Source: Fremontodendron californicum
Taxonomy: Eukaryota > Streptophyta > Magnoliopsida > Malvales > Malvaceae
NCBI GenBank assembly: GCA_030761205.1
Contig: JAULJL010000002.1
Location: forward strand, 18,889,010-18,953,009
Length of the DNA: 64,000 bases
Reading direction: 5' to 3'
Shown here: positions 44,891 to 58,203 of the stretch, piece after piece
How positions within the stretch are numbered: the first letter of the stretch is position 1
Layout: every line of letters starts with the position of its first letter
Position numbers and translations under genes: made by a program
The notes under the pieces: generated by a model
Told to the model about the DNA's origin: nothing
Databases searched by the model: none
What the model saw: the letters and a program-made list of their open reading frames with translations, nothing else

Positions 44891-47697
44891 GGATTTGAGA
44901 GAGGATGCAAATGCTTCATGGAGTAAATGCAAATATCTTGGATTGATGCAAATGCTTCTAAATGCAGATACAAATGTCTCTACGAATCATATTGATGTGA
45001 GTGGTTCATGAATGGTGTAATTGCAGCTACAATAAAGATGCAGTGATCCTAGAAATGATGCACTTGCTTGAGATGATGTGAATGCAAATGCTCATGGAAT
45101 AGTGCAAATACGAATCTCATGAATTTTGCAAATGCTTGCTGACACGGTGTAGATGCGAAGTTTAATAAATAGATGAATGCTCATGAGTGATGCAAATGCC
45201 CCTGATAACTTTTCTAGATTTTGACTCAGCCTTTCCAATTCATTTTCCCCCTTCAAATCAGAGTATATCTTCAATTCATTTTTCAACCTTTGGCTATTCT
45301 CTTTGCCCCAACAGTTTTCAAACTCTTATTGACAGTAGTCTGCTTGCTGAGTTTTATTTCTTCTTCTCATATTTGGAAGTCAAGGTTAACCCTAATAGTT
45401 CCACACCTTTGAGTTAGAAAAAACCTTATCTCATGTTAACATCAAAAATGGGTATATCAAAAATATTTTTTATTTTCCTTTTTTGAAAAACAATTTTGCT
45501 TTTTTAATGAAAACTTCTGAGTCAAAAATTTTAACCCGACAGTATGTAATGTACAAATCTTTTGAAGACTGATGATCATGGTTAGAAATTTTCCTAAGTG
45601 TCAATTTGGGTTTTTCAAATTGAATTGACAAGGCTTGGTACAACATGATTTTGGTTTTTTTCAGGAAAGTTTCACAACAAAAAATGTATGTCCTTTCTAG
45701 GCTCACAAATGGAACAGATTTTATAAATCATGAATTCAATGAGAACCAAACAAATTCAACTTTCTTTTAGTTTTCGTATCAAGGTATTTTGACAAGCGTT
45801 AAGATTGGTTGGGATGTTTAAACTGGAAAGTTGATTCTTGGAAGGAAAAAGTTTCAGTTTTTGAAATCAATCATCCAAATAAGAGTTGACAATTTGGGAG
45901 GTTCAGGAATTCCTAGATGTTCCTCGATGACCACTTCTTTAAGATGATCTTTTCTTTTGTGGTATCGGCACTATCATAGATGGCATCAAAAATTCCCATT
46001 TTACCCTAGATCGCCCGTTTTCAGGTTTTCTCCCTATAGTCTCATTCTCTCCAATTTGTTTTTTTTTTTCTTTTTCATTGTTTTCCCATTCATTTGAGAA
46101 TTCTAAATTCTTCCTTAGTGAAATGATAATTCGATGAGATGGGATAAAATCTGAGGGAAAACTCTTCAAGTTAAATATTCATGCTTGATCAAAATGGACT
46201 TTTAAAGCACGTAATGTAGGTCATGGCTTAGGGTTCAAAAAGAAAGGATAAATAAGCCCAAAATATGTGTTTGAGGGTAATCAGATCAAAGGATCATTTC
46301 TTGAGGAGAATTCTTTTTGAAGCATTTGTCCCTTCTTGGACATTTCTTTCCTTTTTACTTTTGCTCTTTTTCTTCTTTACTTTTGGCTTTCATTTGCCAT
46401 ACTTTTTCACCATTTTTTTTTGTTCTTGGCTTCCATTTCGCCATCTTTTCCTTTTCTTTTTCTTTGACAAAGTGAGCTCGTATTCATTCGGTGCTCTATT
46501 TGCTTTGTATCTGTCTTTGAGCTAGGACTCATTTCTCAATGATCTTTAAAAAGATCTTTCCTCGCATTTGCCCCCAGTGTAGAGGGTGATCTTTGATCAA
46601 GGTTTTAAAGAAAAAAGAATTCTTTTGGCTCAAAAGGGGTGACTATGGATAATTTCTTTTTATGCGAAAGGGATATGAAAGATGGCCATTTCTCATGTCA
46701 AGCACGAATATTCACATTGAAAAGCAATCCCCAGGGGAAATAGATATTCAGAATTTCATTTTGCACTTTGGAATCATCCGAACTCTCATATGCATTATAT
46801 CACCCAAAAAAAATTCAGTTTTCATTTTTCATCGCATGCCCCAATGATTCATGCATTAGTCCATCCTTATTCACCATGTATCTATCATTTCCACATATGA
46901 TGCCCCAATTTGATTAACCATGAGAATTTGTATCAACGAGGAACATAGCAAGTCTAGGTCTATACTGAAAAGACTGAATTTCAAATCTGAGTTCTTTGAA
47001 GAGACAAGGAAAATATGACCCAAAAACGGGTTTTCTTTAGGACAAGGGATAATCTAGTTTAATCATTGTGCCCCAGGGTGTCAATCATGAAGTTATGTTT
47101 GGGCAATTAGTGTTTTGTGGTTTGTTGAAAATGACATGAATGGTTTTGGCACAACCTTAACACAGACCAAATTACCATGATCTAAATTCTTGAAAGAAAG
47201 TCTCATTTGTCCGAATTTCAAAGAGTTCAAATTTTTTTTGAAAAGTTCGTTCCTTTGTTCATAACCTAGACTAGGATCTACATCTTTGCTTATTCTATGA
47301 TGACAATGGTTTTATGAAGTTCAATCATTCATATTCCTTGAAGCATTAGGTCTTTCAAGTGTTCTTGGTTTAAGAAATTTAGGCTTAGGAGAACTTAAAA
47401 GAGAGGGGAGAAGGTATTGGGTCATTTGTAACAATGATCATCAATCTTCTTGAGACTATCCATTACTAAAACTTCCTTAATGCTCATTTTTTTTTCCAAA
47501 TATTGTTAAAACACAACAAACACAAAGCATTTAAAAATCAAAAATTCATTTAATTTTTATGAATGTCAACATGAGACAAGTGTTTTCATCATAAGGTCTG
47601 AAACTAAATGCATAACAACTTCCCCTTGACATGTTCTCCCTAATTCAAACTGGCTATTGCTCGATACTCTTTTCGACCTTTCCATCTTCTTCCCCTA
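44891..47697 (-). other. Non-coding 3' region of the 18-kb element
   Basis: ATGCAAATG-rich text to about 45200, then AT-rich DNA matching the post-integrase region of TatA (reverse complement) near 45900-46850. It includes the GCCCCCAGTGTAGAGGGTGA block near 46570. The stretch 46850-47697 shows no gene. It continues straight into gag, so the pol deletion joint lies in it. Confidence 0.65.
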
Positions 47698-49155
47698 TTA
47701 TGACATCCATAATGGTCTCATCATTCCATTCAACAGATTCTCCACGCTGTCTGTCCTTTGTTTCTTCCCCACACCTAACTGTCCTTTATTGATGAACGTT
47801 TGAACCTTTCGCTTCAGACATAAGCAATTTTCTGTGGAATATCCCCGAATCCTAGAATGATAATCATAATATGTATTCTCGTCATACCAGCTTGGATATG
47901 GGGGTTGGATAGTCTCCACTAGAACTTTAGTGAGGAGCTGCTCTTCGACCAGTTGGGGCAATAGTTCAGAGTAAGACATGGGGAGTGACTCAAACTGATC
48001 TCTTTTTCTGATATTCTTTGATTTCCTTTGATTGAAAAAAGGTTGAAAATTTACTGGATTCTGAGAGGCCATTGGGTATAAGTATGAACCCTGGGGTACA
48101 TAATTCATAGAAAGACAGGGTGGTGGGTATGAAGTAGCCAGAACATACGGGGCACTGTCTCCCATGGCTTGGACATCTTCCTCTTTCTTTTTGGGCGACC
48201 TGTTTCTCTCTGCATTAAATGTTTTACCTCCTTCGAGTTTCCCGGCCTTGATTGTATTTTCAATCATTTCCCTGGAGATTACCATATCCGAAAAATTATT
48301 CGTGGTGTTGCCAACAAGTCTAACATAGTATGGAGCCTGTAGTGTATTCACAAAAAGGACAGTGGTTTCCTTCTGAGTTAAAGGCGGTTGTACTTGGGTA
48401 GCCATGTTCCTCCACCTCTGAGCATACTCTTTGAAGCTCTCAGTAACCTTTTTCTCCATATTTTGCAAAGTGAGACGGTCAGGTGTTATGTCGGTCACAT
48501 GCTTGTACTAGTTTAGAAAAGCCCTAGCCAAATCATTCCAAGAGCGAATTCGATCCTTGCTCAACTAACTATACCACCTAATTGCGGACCCGCTGAGGCT
48601 ATCCTGAAAGTAGTGGATCAGAAGCTTATCATTATATATATAACTTGTCATCTTTTAGCAGAACATAGTGATATGGGCTGACGGATCAGTCGTCCCGTCA
48701 TATTTCACAAAGTTAGGGACCTTGAATTTAGGAGGGATGACTAAATCAAAGACCAAGCATCGTTCTTTCGCCTCCACACTCCCGAATACGTCTGTATTTT
48801 CTACTGCCCGGAGCCTTTCATCTAGCAACTAATATTTCCCTTGGGAATCTGCCAACTCTACCTCATTAACTATTTTCAACTTTGCATGTTCAGCTGGATC
48901 ATCTGAATTTAAAACATTGACGGGGTTAACTACGTTATGGACATCCATCATTACGACCTCATTCTGACCCTTTCGTGCCTCTAACCCTTCTCTGGAGGCC
49001 AAGTTTTCAGTGTATCCCTTGATTATGGTGGATATTAGCTCCATCAATTTAATCATCTGATCTATAGATTCTGCTTGAGACTTTGCCAGCTATTCTCGCA
49101 ATTCTTCCTGTACCCTTTCCATTCTTTCCATTCGGGCAACTTGTTCATTCTCCAT
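47698..49155 (-). pseudogene. Tat gag with capsid domain, broken by stops
   Basis: The minus-strand frame from ATG 49155 begins with a charged coiled-coil segment (ARMERMERVQEELRE). The linker and the capsid domain follow (FKVPNFVKYDGTTDPSAHI, the SGSAIRWY motif, then ITPDRLTLQNMEKKVTESFK). The last 266 codons (48498-47698) are open and end with the Tat-type WYDENTYYDYHSRIRGYSTE segment. In that segment, the usual Cys of C-D-Y-H is Tyr, damaging the knuckle-like site. At least five in-frame stops lie before 48490, including 49090-49092 and 48829-48831, and most are TAG. Gag would form the particle in the cytoplasm. Confidence 0.82.
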
Positions 49156-50100
49156 AGCACTAGCCTGTATTAAAAGGGTACTCAGTACTTCTTATACCTC
49201 TGATTTGAAATGGAAATTCTTTCAAAGACTCTTAAAGCCAAGCCAATTTCTGTTTTATTCCCTCAAAGTGCGTGTCATGATGAAGGAGCCATGAATGCAA
49301 TTTGATGCACGTGAAGCCTAAACAATATGATGTATGGACATGTACAGTGGAAACATGCTGACCATATATGTAATAAATGCAATGATGATGCCGACATGTT
49401 GCAAGAAAAGAATAAACAAATCACCACATGGATATATGCAATGATTGATCATGTACATTTAACGTATTTCCCAATGAATGATCATATACACTATGAATGC
49501 AACACGATGTCAATTATGATACATGCAAACAATGAATGATTGATACAGAGTATATACAAAGAAAATCATGCTGACCATGTGTGTCATGAATGCATCCTGA
49601 TGTTAATATGACAGATTAATGCATAAGCATATACTGAGAAATCATGCTGACTATGTTCGTCATGACTGCAACCCAAAGTTAACATGATGCATGTAAAGAA
49701 TAAAAAAATTAATACATGGATATATACAAAAAAAATCATGCTGATTATGAATGCATGAATGCAACCTGATGCTATCATGATACATGTATGAATATATGGT
49801 ATGACAAATAATTGATCGGATGCAAAATGCAAAAGGGGGAGATATCATGGAGGAAATAAGAATCGGAGGAACAATCATCAACATCTCATAAATTTGAAAC
49901 ATAACCAATTCATTCCCACATCAACGTTCACAATGGTATAAACCATGTTTTACAAAATTTGAACAGTGGTTAAAACTGTCTTTACAAGCACTTTATTCTT
50001 CCTAGCATCCTAAGGCTATAAGGGCGACTACTGAAAAAGTGAAATCCTATTACATCATATAAGACCGAAGTCTTTCCACCTCAATGCCATAAATCTCCCA
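49156..50100 (-). other. Spacer between the two gag pieces
   Basis: No coding signal. The part from about 49320 to 49800 is a degenerate tandem repeat of about 110-120 bases with CATGCTGACTATG, GAATGCAACCTGATG and ATACATGGATATAT words; similar words recur at 51090-51430. Confidence 0.6.
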
Positions 50101-51032
50101 ATCCTAATGACGCTTTCCCAGCCCTCTATCAATCAGTGTCATTGGATCCAACCACTTGGCATTTATAAGAGACTGCACTTTCTTTTTGAATGCTATATAG
50201 TCTTCAATGCTATGGCCAGCAATTCCACAGTGATAATCACATCTTGCATTTGGATTATACCACTTTGGATATGGTGGTAATAGGGGTTTAATGGGACACA
50301 TGCAACCATGTGATTTTGGATCAATATAGGGAGAAGCTCTCGATAGCTGATTGGAAAGGGATCAAAAGGCCTTTGGGTCTTATCCTGGGGTCGTTTCTTA
50401 GTCACATGGCCTAGGAGTTGGGGCACTTGGTGGTGGTACTAAGGTTCGAACCGGAGTGTTTACATAGGGATGTGGCGGAACAGCATGGTAAGGGTATGGA
50501 TTTGGACATGGGGCCTTTGGAGGTTGTACATAGCTCGAAGTTCCTATCCCAGATGCTGGATAAGGTGATTGATGAGGCAAACAATATGAACTAGGAGTTG
50601 GTGGTGATGGAGTGGGATTCAGGAACCCGTAGTGGTCATCCCAATGGACGATTGGACTATAGTAGGGTGGGGATATTGACTTGGACCTAGAATAGTTTGC
50701 AGGTATGGTACAGGATCCGTGGTTTCTATCTTTGGTATTATGCTCTCGGGCTTAATCATTTTAATGATTTTGTCCACAATTTTATCTGGGTTGCACCCTT
50801 TGTAACACTGGCAAGCACAAGATCTAGCAAGGATTGTATGTTCTGGACCTGAAGGTTTTGGTTGATCCGAAGGCGATGCAGAGCCCTGAGAAAGTTCCCC
50901 CTTAATCTTCCCCATATCCTCAAACATTTTCAGCAATTTGGCGAGTTGTTCTTTCATTTCCCGGATTTCATGTCTAAACTCCTCTTGATTGAGTTTCAAA
51001 GCATCCAGTCGTTCCTTCGATTCATTCCTCAT
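50101..51032 (-). pseudogene. Second gag-derived piece, capsid domain missing
   Basis: The minus strand starts at ATG 51032 with a helical, charged segment (RLDALKLNQEEFRHEIREMK), then a Ser/Pro-rich part and a Cys pair (CACQCYKGC). A proline-rich stretch follows with frame changes. It ends with the Tat gag C-terminal pattern: RPFDPFPISYRELLPILIQ, then YPKWYNPNARCDYHCGIAGH and KKKVQSLI. The central capsid domain is absent. It lies upstream of the other gag, about where Ogre elements carry their extra first frame, but its C-terminus is clearly gag. It could be a duplicated and shrunken gag or a trace of recombination between two elements. Confidence 0.7.
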
Positions 51033-52588
51033 ATCTCGAACCCCTTTCGTGCAAATGAAAATGTCATGAGATTAAGAATACAATTATGAATGTACATGCT
51101 CTATTCCTATGTGCATGAATATACTGATGATTAATGCATGAACATATACAGAGAAATTATGATGACTATGTATGCTATGGATGCAATCTAATGCCAATAT
51201 AATGCACTGAATAAATTGATGCACAAGTATATACAAATAATGACTATGCATGTCATAAACGTATTCTACAATGAATGACCATGCAAGTTATGATGTCAAA
51301 ATGATACATGCTAAGACTAAATGAATTAATACAAAGATAGGTATAAAGAATGACCATGTATATCACAAATGTATTCTATAATGAATAACCATGCATGTTA
51401 GGACTGTGACATGATGTCAAAATGATACAAATAAATTAACCAATGATTACACGAAATCGGTGGGACCTAAATCTTGACTATTCAAAAATCTCATTATGCA
51501 AGATTTGCCTCCAAATTTATAATTTTTTGAAATATGTTTTTTCTATGAAAAACCAATCATATTATTTTCAAAAGAATTTCGGGATAGTGGATCCTACTAT
51601 GGTACAATATCCAAATGTTCATGTGACAATACCGGTTTTACGAAATCATCAAATGAAATTATTATCACCATCAATTTATTTCGAAAACGAGATCAATAAA
51701 AAATGTACATGCTCTATTCACACATACATGAAATGTGCAAAATGCAAAAATGCTTGAAAAATGATTTTTATTTTTTTTTCAAACAGTTAATGAATATTTG
51801 CCCCGACAAATATCTACTTATTTAGGCATCATGATGCCTTCGGGATGGATTATCACATTTATTACAGGCGATGCACGTACATTGTTGCCCGATCTACAAA
51901 ACTTCTTCAGAGTGTAAAATAGGTAACAAAAGGTTTAGAAATGTCCCTCCATGTGTTTCTATCTTTGGTATATCTAACGAAAATCCGGCATGGCTTCGCC
52001 TAGGTTCACTATATGATGGTGAATCGGTTCTAAAGGCCTCGAATTGCTCCTCACTATCGCCGGTGAAGGCTCGTAAGGCACCCCCATAAAAACGGGTTCA
52101 ATTCGTTAGAGTATATTTTCCTAAGCCCATACGGAGGATCATCACGAAGGCTTTAGGTACTTTATACTCCGGAAGTGTTTCACTAGCCCATACGGAGGAT
52201 CATCACGAAGTCGTAGTTACTTTACTCCCACTTAAAAGGACGGAACCCGAGTAGAGAGTTCATGTTATGCAAATGCAAGTGAGTGTGTGTGGAGGAATAA
52301 AACAAACCTGTCACCACCTATTCTACACCTCTTATTCTAAATACCCCACTAAAATCAAACAATGTAAAGCATCAGTCAAGCAAACATATAAATATAAGCA
52401 ACAAAATAACCAGAGAACAAATAATAATATGCATATATATGAAGATGGACATATATAAAATATTTTATTATTTTCAAAATTCTCTTTACTATTTTAAAAA
52501 TACGGGAATTAAAATTAAATACCAATTGAACCAACAAACCGAGACTTAGATAACACACGACTAATTCTAGGCCTGACTCTCTAAAAAA
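51033..52588 (-). other. Leader region of the 18-kb element
   Basis: AT-rich and non-coding. Contains CATGATGTCAAAATGATACA repeats at 51090-51430 and a 26-base direct repeat (core CCCATACGGAGGATCATCAC) at about 52120 and 52187. Confidence 0.6.
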
Positions 52589-52610
52589 GTCCTCAGTGGA
52601 GTCGCCAAGC
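52589..52610 (-). promoter_or_regulatory. Primer binding site of the Tat element
   Basis: On the minus strand GCTTGGCGACTCCACTGAGG begins right at the LTR end. TTGGCGACTCCACTGGGGA-type sites are used by Ogre-like elements and are attributed to tRNA-Arg; the exact tRNA was not checked. Confidence 0.75.
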
Positions 52611-55600
52611 TGTTGCAACCTAAAAAAAATAACAAGTCTCATCGCAAGACTTTATTATTCATTAAACGTGACATTAGAAAACCGAGAAAAAGTCGACTTA
52701 ATTCCTCTAGAAAAATGAAGGTTTTGAAAATGACCTTGAAAATGACACGGAGTCGCCACCAATCTTTTTTAGCTAGGTGTGATCGGCCACGTATAAAAAT
52801 CGGTTTTATAAAATATTTTAAAAATTAATTAAAACATTTTTAAAACCAATTTCGAGTCTGCGTTTTAAACCAGAGAAATCAAGGCAACGAGTTCGGGATC
52901 GGTTACGTGCGGGGAAGGATTAGCACCCCCACAACGCCCGTATAAAACGGTACCTTATTAATCGTGTGTTATCTCAAGTCTCGGTAAAAAATCGGTTTTA
53001 AATTTAGTATTTCAAGTTAATTCCCAATTTAAAGAAAAATAATTCCATTTTTAATTGAAAATGATCCAGAATTTATAAATTCAAAATTTTCCTATATTCC
53101 CCAACAAACGTGGCAAAATATATAAATTTTTATTAGTTTTGGAAAACTTTTCGAATCATTCTCTTTTTAAAGAAGATATTTCGTTATTAATGACAATTGA
53201 TGATATCCTCCCCAGCAAACCCGGTAGAGAACTCATGAATTATTTTAACTCGAGAATATCTTTATTTTATTGAAAATCATTATCTTTTTTGAAAACATTT
53301 AAAAGAAATGAATATGTATATGCATGACATAAATAAAATGACATAGCAAAATATAAAAAATATAATGCACCCTAAATGATATGATATGATTTAAATGTCT
53401 TAGCATATTCTAAATGAAATGAAATGACCTAGGTTATATGACATATTCTAAATGAAATGAAATGACCTAAGAACATAATATATTCTATATGAAATGTAAT
53501 ATCCTAAGTCATATGATATATTCTAAATGAAATAAAATATCCTAAATGACATAATAAATATCCTAAATGAAATGACCTAGGTAACATAATATATTCTACA
53601 TGAAATGACCTAGGTAACATAATATATTCTATATGAATTGAAATAATTTGAATGACATGGAAAATATGAATGATATGGCATATAATTTAAATGACATGGA
53701 ATATAAAATAATGCAATCATATAATATGCATGGAAATAAAAATGAAAATAATAATGCATGAACAGAGTATATGCAAAATAATGTAACAAAAAATAATTAA
53801 ATAAAAAGCATAGGATATAATGAAATATTCCAAATCATATAATAAACAATATAACATAACTCAAAATCATAACAATATCAAAGAAATTATCATAGCAAAA
53901 ATCACATATTATATAAAATGCATGAATATGGAAAATGCAATGCATGAAAATGTATTTTTTCTTTTAATTAAGGAAATCCGTATATCTAAAAAGATATACG
54001 GCTACCTTAGGAAAATATGTCAAATTAAATATTCTAAAACTAAAATACTTTGTGATTGTTTGATAACAATTTGGAAAAGCTTAGATTACAAATAAAAAAA
54101 CTAGCTAAACCTGTTTTAAATGGCTCTAATTTCCTAAGTTTAAAATCCCGGACTTGACCACCCTTAACCCGAGACTTAAAAAAATCTTTTTTAGAGTTTA
54201 AAAAGGCTTAGAAACTACTCTAAGTCAGTAGCTAAATTCCTAATCAGCTCCCTCTAAGTAACTTAACCAAAACAGAAAAATGATTTTTCTTTAAATTCAA
54301 TTATGACTCCACTGTCCAGTTTTAAGCCACGATTTGTTACCCTATTTTTAAAAATTCAAAAAAATCTAAAAAAAGTACTGGAGACTCAGAACATGTAAAA
54401 CTACACGGGAAAAAATCAGCTTCATTTTCTGATTGAAGATGAATGCCCAGAAAAATCGGGAAAGTACGAGTGCTGGGTAAAAAAAACTGTTTTGCCAAAA
54501 TACATTTTTGCCTTTGATAAAATCATTTAAAATTCAAAGTAAAAATATTTAAGACTCACAAAATGACTCACAAACAGTAGCTAAGACTTTTTAAAAGTTA
54601 GATAAAAATTGGCTAAGTAAAAAAAAACCACGAAGGTAGAATAATCAATTTGACAACTCTTTACTTTTCCACAAGTATGCTCAAGAGAGCATGACTTTGA
54701 ACCATTAATTGGCCTAAGTCATTAGTCAAGTGGCATGGACATGAAATGCATGAAAAAATACAGCAAATATGATGCATGAAATGCATGGTTTAAAACCTAA
54801 ATGTCATGAAAAAATGCATGGCATCAATATAGTGACCTAGACCTAAATGAACTTGCATGGCATTTAATGCAACCTAGGTCTAAAATGCATGGCAAAATAA
54901 ACCAAACCTAACAACTAAAATATGCTTGGAAATAACACAAACACAAGGCATGCTTAAACCAAAAACTCAACCAAATATTATGCAAATGCCAACCTATAAA
55001 CTAACATAGCAAAAATGCAAACACAAGGCAAAATAATAAGGTAGCCGAATGGCCTAAGGTTCCAAACAAGCTTGGCATTTTCACAAACACTTGATATACT
55101 AACATGCTCAACTAAAATATAACACTCAAATCATGCAAACACAAAGTAGAGATATTAAAACTAACAAGCATTTTCACAAACACTTGATATACTAACATGC
55201 TCAACTAAAATATAACACTCAAATCATGCAAATACAAAGTAGAGGTATTAAAACTGACATGCATTTTCACAAACACTTGATATACTAAATATAAAACATC
55301 AACAAATTTAAACATTATGAAAACAGAAAATTGAAAATGCAAGAATATGATAATAAACTCATAAATGGCAACAAACAAGCATCCAAATTAAAGCAAACTT
55401 CAAGTATATGTAGTAGATGAAGATTTAAAGCATTAAGCCTAAAAAAATAACCAAAATAACATGATAAATCAAGGCAAAACAGCAACTATATAAAAAAAAT
55501 CTGGGCCATTCGGCCATGGTAAAAAAAAAATAAGAAAAAAAATGTAAGAACTTGTTTAAAAAAATAAAAAAAAAGAACTTAAAAAGAACATAAAAAAAAT

Positions 55601-56538
55601 TATTTAAAAAGAAAACTCACCAAATAATAATCAAAAACAGCAAAAACAAGAATGGAAAATCAAGAAAGTGCAAGAGTTGGTGCTAAAAGCAACCTCAAGA
55701 AGCTATCTTTCAAGCTTTTTCTCTTCAAACTTTCATTTCTTTTCTAAACTTTTCTTTTTTGCTTTAAACCAAGGAGAGAAAACATAGAAAAAACCAAGAA
55801 GAAATCTGAAAATGAAGTCCCCAAATAAAAAAATTCAGAATCCCCCTATAGTGCTGGCAGAATTTTACCTCTCTCCTCCCTAGGATGTTGTCATTTTTAC
55901 TCCAACCAATTTCCATCCAAGGGTTAGTGATTCAAGGTGAAAAATCATGAAATTATCACCCTTAGGTTAGGCCATCAGCTGTCCATAATTACAGCTGTTC
56001 AAGAATAATGTTGACACTCTCCCTCTTCATGCATTGGCCCATGTGGCTTATTTGCAATGGCTTGATAAAAAAAAATCACTAACTAACTCTTAATTCTTGG
56101 CCTTTTGATTGAAAAATCAGAAGCTTCTTCCCTCCTTTGGTCCTTGGCAGGCCAGCACTCCCTTTTCCATCCCAAGTATGATTTTTTTGAAAGGCAAGAA
56201 AAGCCCTTTTCAATCTCCAAATCCCAACTTCCGAACTCCATATCTTTCATGTAGACCTCGGATTATCAAAATTCTTTCACCATTTTTCAATTGAGCTTCA
56301 AATATTGATTTTGAAAGTGGGTTGACTTTTTCAGTAATTGATTTTTTGGGGTTGACTTTTTTGGGTTGACTTTTTTTAGGGTTGACTTTTTTTGAGTTTG
56401 ACTTTTTATGCTCGCCCTCTTAAACTAAGTCTCGAAGTACCACATGCAAGATGAAAAAAAGTCTTTTTACATTATAAACATCAATTTAGGAAGAAAAGAT
56501 ACATGTTTTAGTGGTCCGGACAAAATTAGGTGTCTACA
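52611..56538 (-). repeat. 5' LTR (3.93 kb, internally deleted)
   Basis: Plus-strand ends are TGTTGCAACC and GTGTCTACA. Compared with the 3' LTR it lacks about 1,125 bases (the joint is at 56211/56212) and one 93-bp unit (units start at 55076, 55169 and 55262). Five TTGACT-type words lie at about 56320-56405. No genes. Confidence 0.88.
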
Positions 56539-58203
56539 GGTTTGAATGGTTTGATGCAACAACGTAAATGGACTGATGCAATAAGGTTCAGATTCTTCCA
56601 TGGAAGCTTTCTAACTAGACAGAGAGAAGAAGGTGAATGTCCCTTTATCTCAGCTCGTGAGTAAGTTTTTCTCAAAACATGAATTCCTTAAAACCAAACT
56701 TTTTTCAAAAAAAGCTTTAAAGTACAATCAAATTTCAAGAATCTTCCTATCTCTAAATATGGCATTTTGATCGGTGTTAAACTTATCCATGATATATTCA
56801 ATGATGGAAGGTCAATTTGGAAGGGAAAACAGGTTTAGCTTTCAAAATCAATTCCAGTCGTCCTTTGGTATATCTAGGAGTTCCTCGATCGTTCTTTGAT
56901 TTCTTCAAGATGACTTGTTCTTTCGTCATTGGTTCGACAATACCATGTGTAGCATCAAAAGTTCTTCATATTTTACTCTAGACCGTCCATTTTTGGGTTC
57001 TCACCCTAGAGCCTCATTGTTTCTTTCTTTTTTTTTCACTTTTTTTTTACTGTTCCACCATGCATCTGATAATTCTAAATTCTTCCATAGTGAAATGATA
57101 ATTAAAAAAGATAGGAAAAAATCTGAGGAAAAAACTCTTCAAGTTAAATATTCACGCTTGATCAAAATGGACTTTTAAAGCATGTAACGTAGGCCAAGGT
57201 TTGGGGTTCAGAAAGAGAAGATAAATAGGACCAAAATATGTGTTTGAGGGTAATAAGATCAATGATCATTTCCTGAGGAGGATTCCCTTTGAAACATTTA
57301 TCCCTTCTGGACTTCTCTTCTTTCTTTTGACATTTGCTTATTTTCGTCTTTGTTCTTGGTTTTCATTTCGCCATCCTTTTCACATTTTTTTCCTTATTTT
57401 TTTGTATTTCCACTTTGACTTTGTGAGCTCGTATTTATTTCGGAGCTCAATTTGCTCTTGTATCTGTCTTGGAGCTAGGGACCATTTCTCCATGATCTTT
57501 GAAAAAGATCCTTCCTCGCATTTCCCCCCCAGTGTGGAGGTGATCCTTGATCAAGGTTCAAAGAAAAAAGAATTTCTTAGGCTCAAAATGGGTAACTATG
57601 GATAATTTCTTTTTTTGTGAAAAGGATATGAAAGATGGCCATTTCACATTTCAAGTATGAATATTCTCATTGAAAATTAACCCTCAAGGGAATAGAACTA
57701 GAAATTCATTTTGCACTTGGAATCATTCGAATTCTCATATGCATGATATCATAATATTTTTTCTTTTCTTCTTTTTTTGTTTATTTTCTTTTGCTGCATG
57801 CCCAAAAAAAAATCGTGCTTAATTCACCTTCAACCACAAATGATGCCCCATTTTAATTTTCCATTCAAGTGAAAGTCATTTGGTTTGTGGGAATTTTGCT
57901 ATGAAGGAACATCTCATGTTTCATCTTTAAGCTTCTGGCTAAGTAAACTCATTTGGATTTCAATTTCTTCAAAGTGTTTCAATTTCTTCCAATAAATGGG
58001 GAAAGAAAAGAAAGGTGTTCTGGTTCATTCTTTGGTTCAAGTGCTCATAAATCAAAGTCTTGGGAAAAGGCCTAGGAATTTGGCATTTTGAAATCTTTGA
58101 AAGGGACTCGAGAGGGTTTACTATGATTGATAGTATGGCATAATCTTAACACTCATCAAACTACCAAATCTATATCTTTTGGAAGAATGTCATGTTTGCT
58201 TGA
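56539..58203 (-). mobile_element. Remnant of an older minus-strand Tat element, right piece
   Basis: Continues the 37870-38501 piece. Text such as GTTTGAGGGTAATAAGATCA (57242) and CATTTCCCCCCCAGTGTGGA (about 57520) parallels 46268 and 46565 in the 18-kb element, so it is a post-integrase region. The open stretch 57240-57605 is T-rich and not a convincing gene. Confidence 0.6.

Larger units (their letters stand above)
38502..56538 (-). mobile_element. Complete non-autonomous Tat/Ogre-type element, 18.0 kb
   Basis: Bounded by identical GGTTT copies (38497-38501 and 56539-56543). Minus-strand order: 5' LTR (52611-56538), primer site, leader, gag-derived piece 1, spacer, gag-derived piece 2, post-integrase type region, 56-bp minisatellite, polypurine tract, 3' LTR (38502-43661). 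No protease, reverse transcriptase, RNase H or integrase core is present. The text at about 46600-46850 matches the sequence around the end of integrase in TatA, so pol was deleted between there and gag. It must have been mobilised by a full element. The gag frames hold several stops. Confidence 0.88.

Noticed and set aside
43942..44932. Overlapping minus-strand open frames of 129-248 codons as genes
   Set aside because: They are translations of the 56-bp minisatellite in shifting frames; no start context, domain or homology supports them.
46265..46525. Membrane protein gene from a Phe/Leu-rich frame (similar one at 57240-57605)
   Set aside because: Both are parallel copies of a T-rich non-coding Tat 3' region; hydrophobicity comes from poly-T composition.
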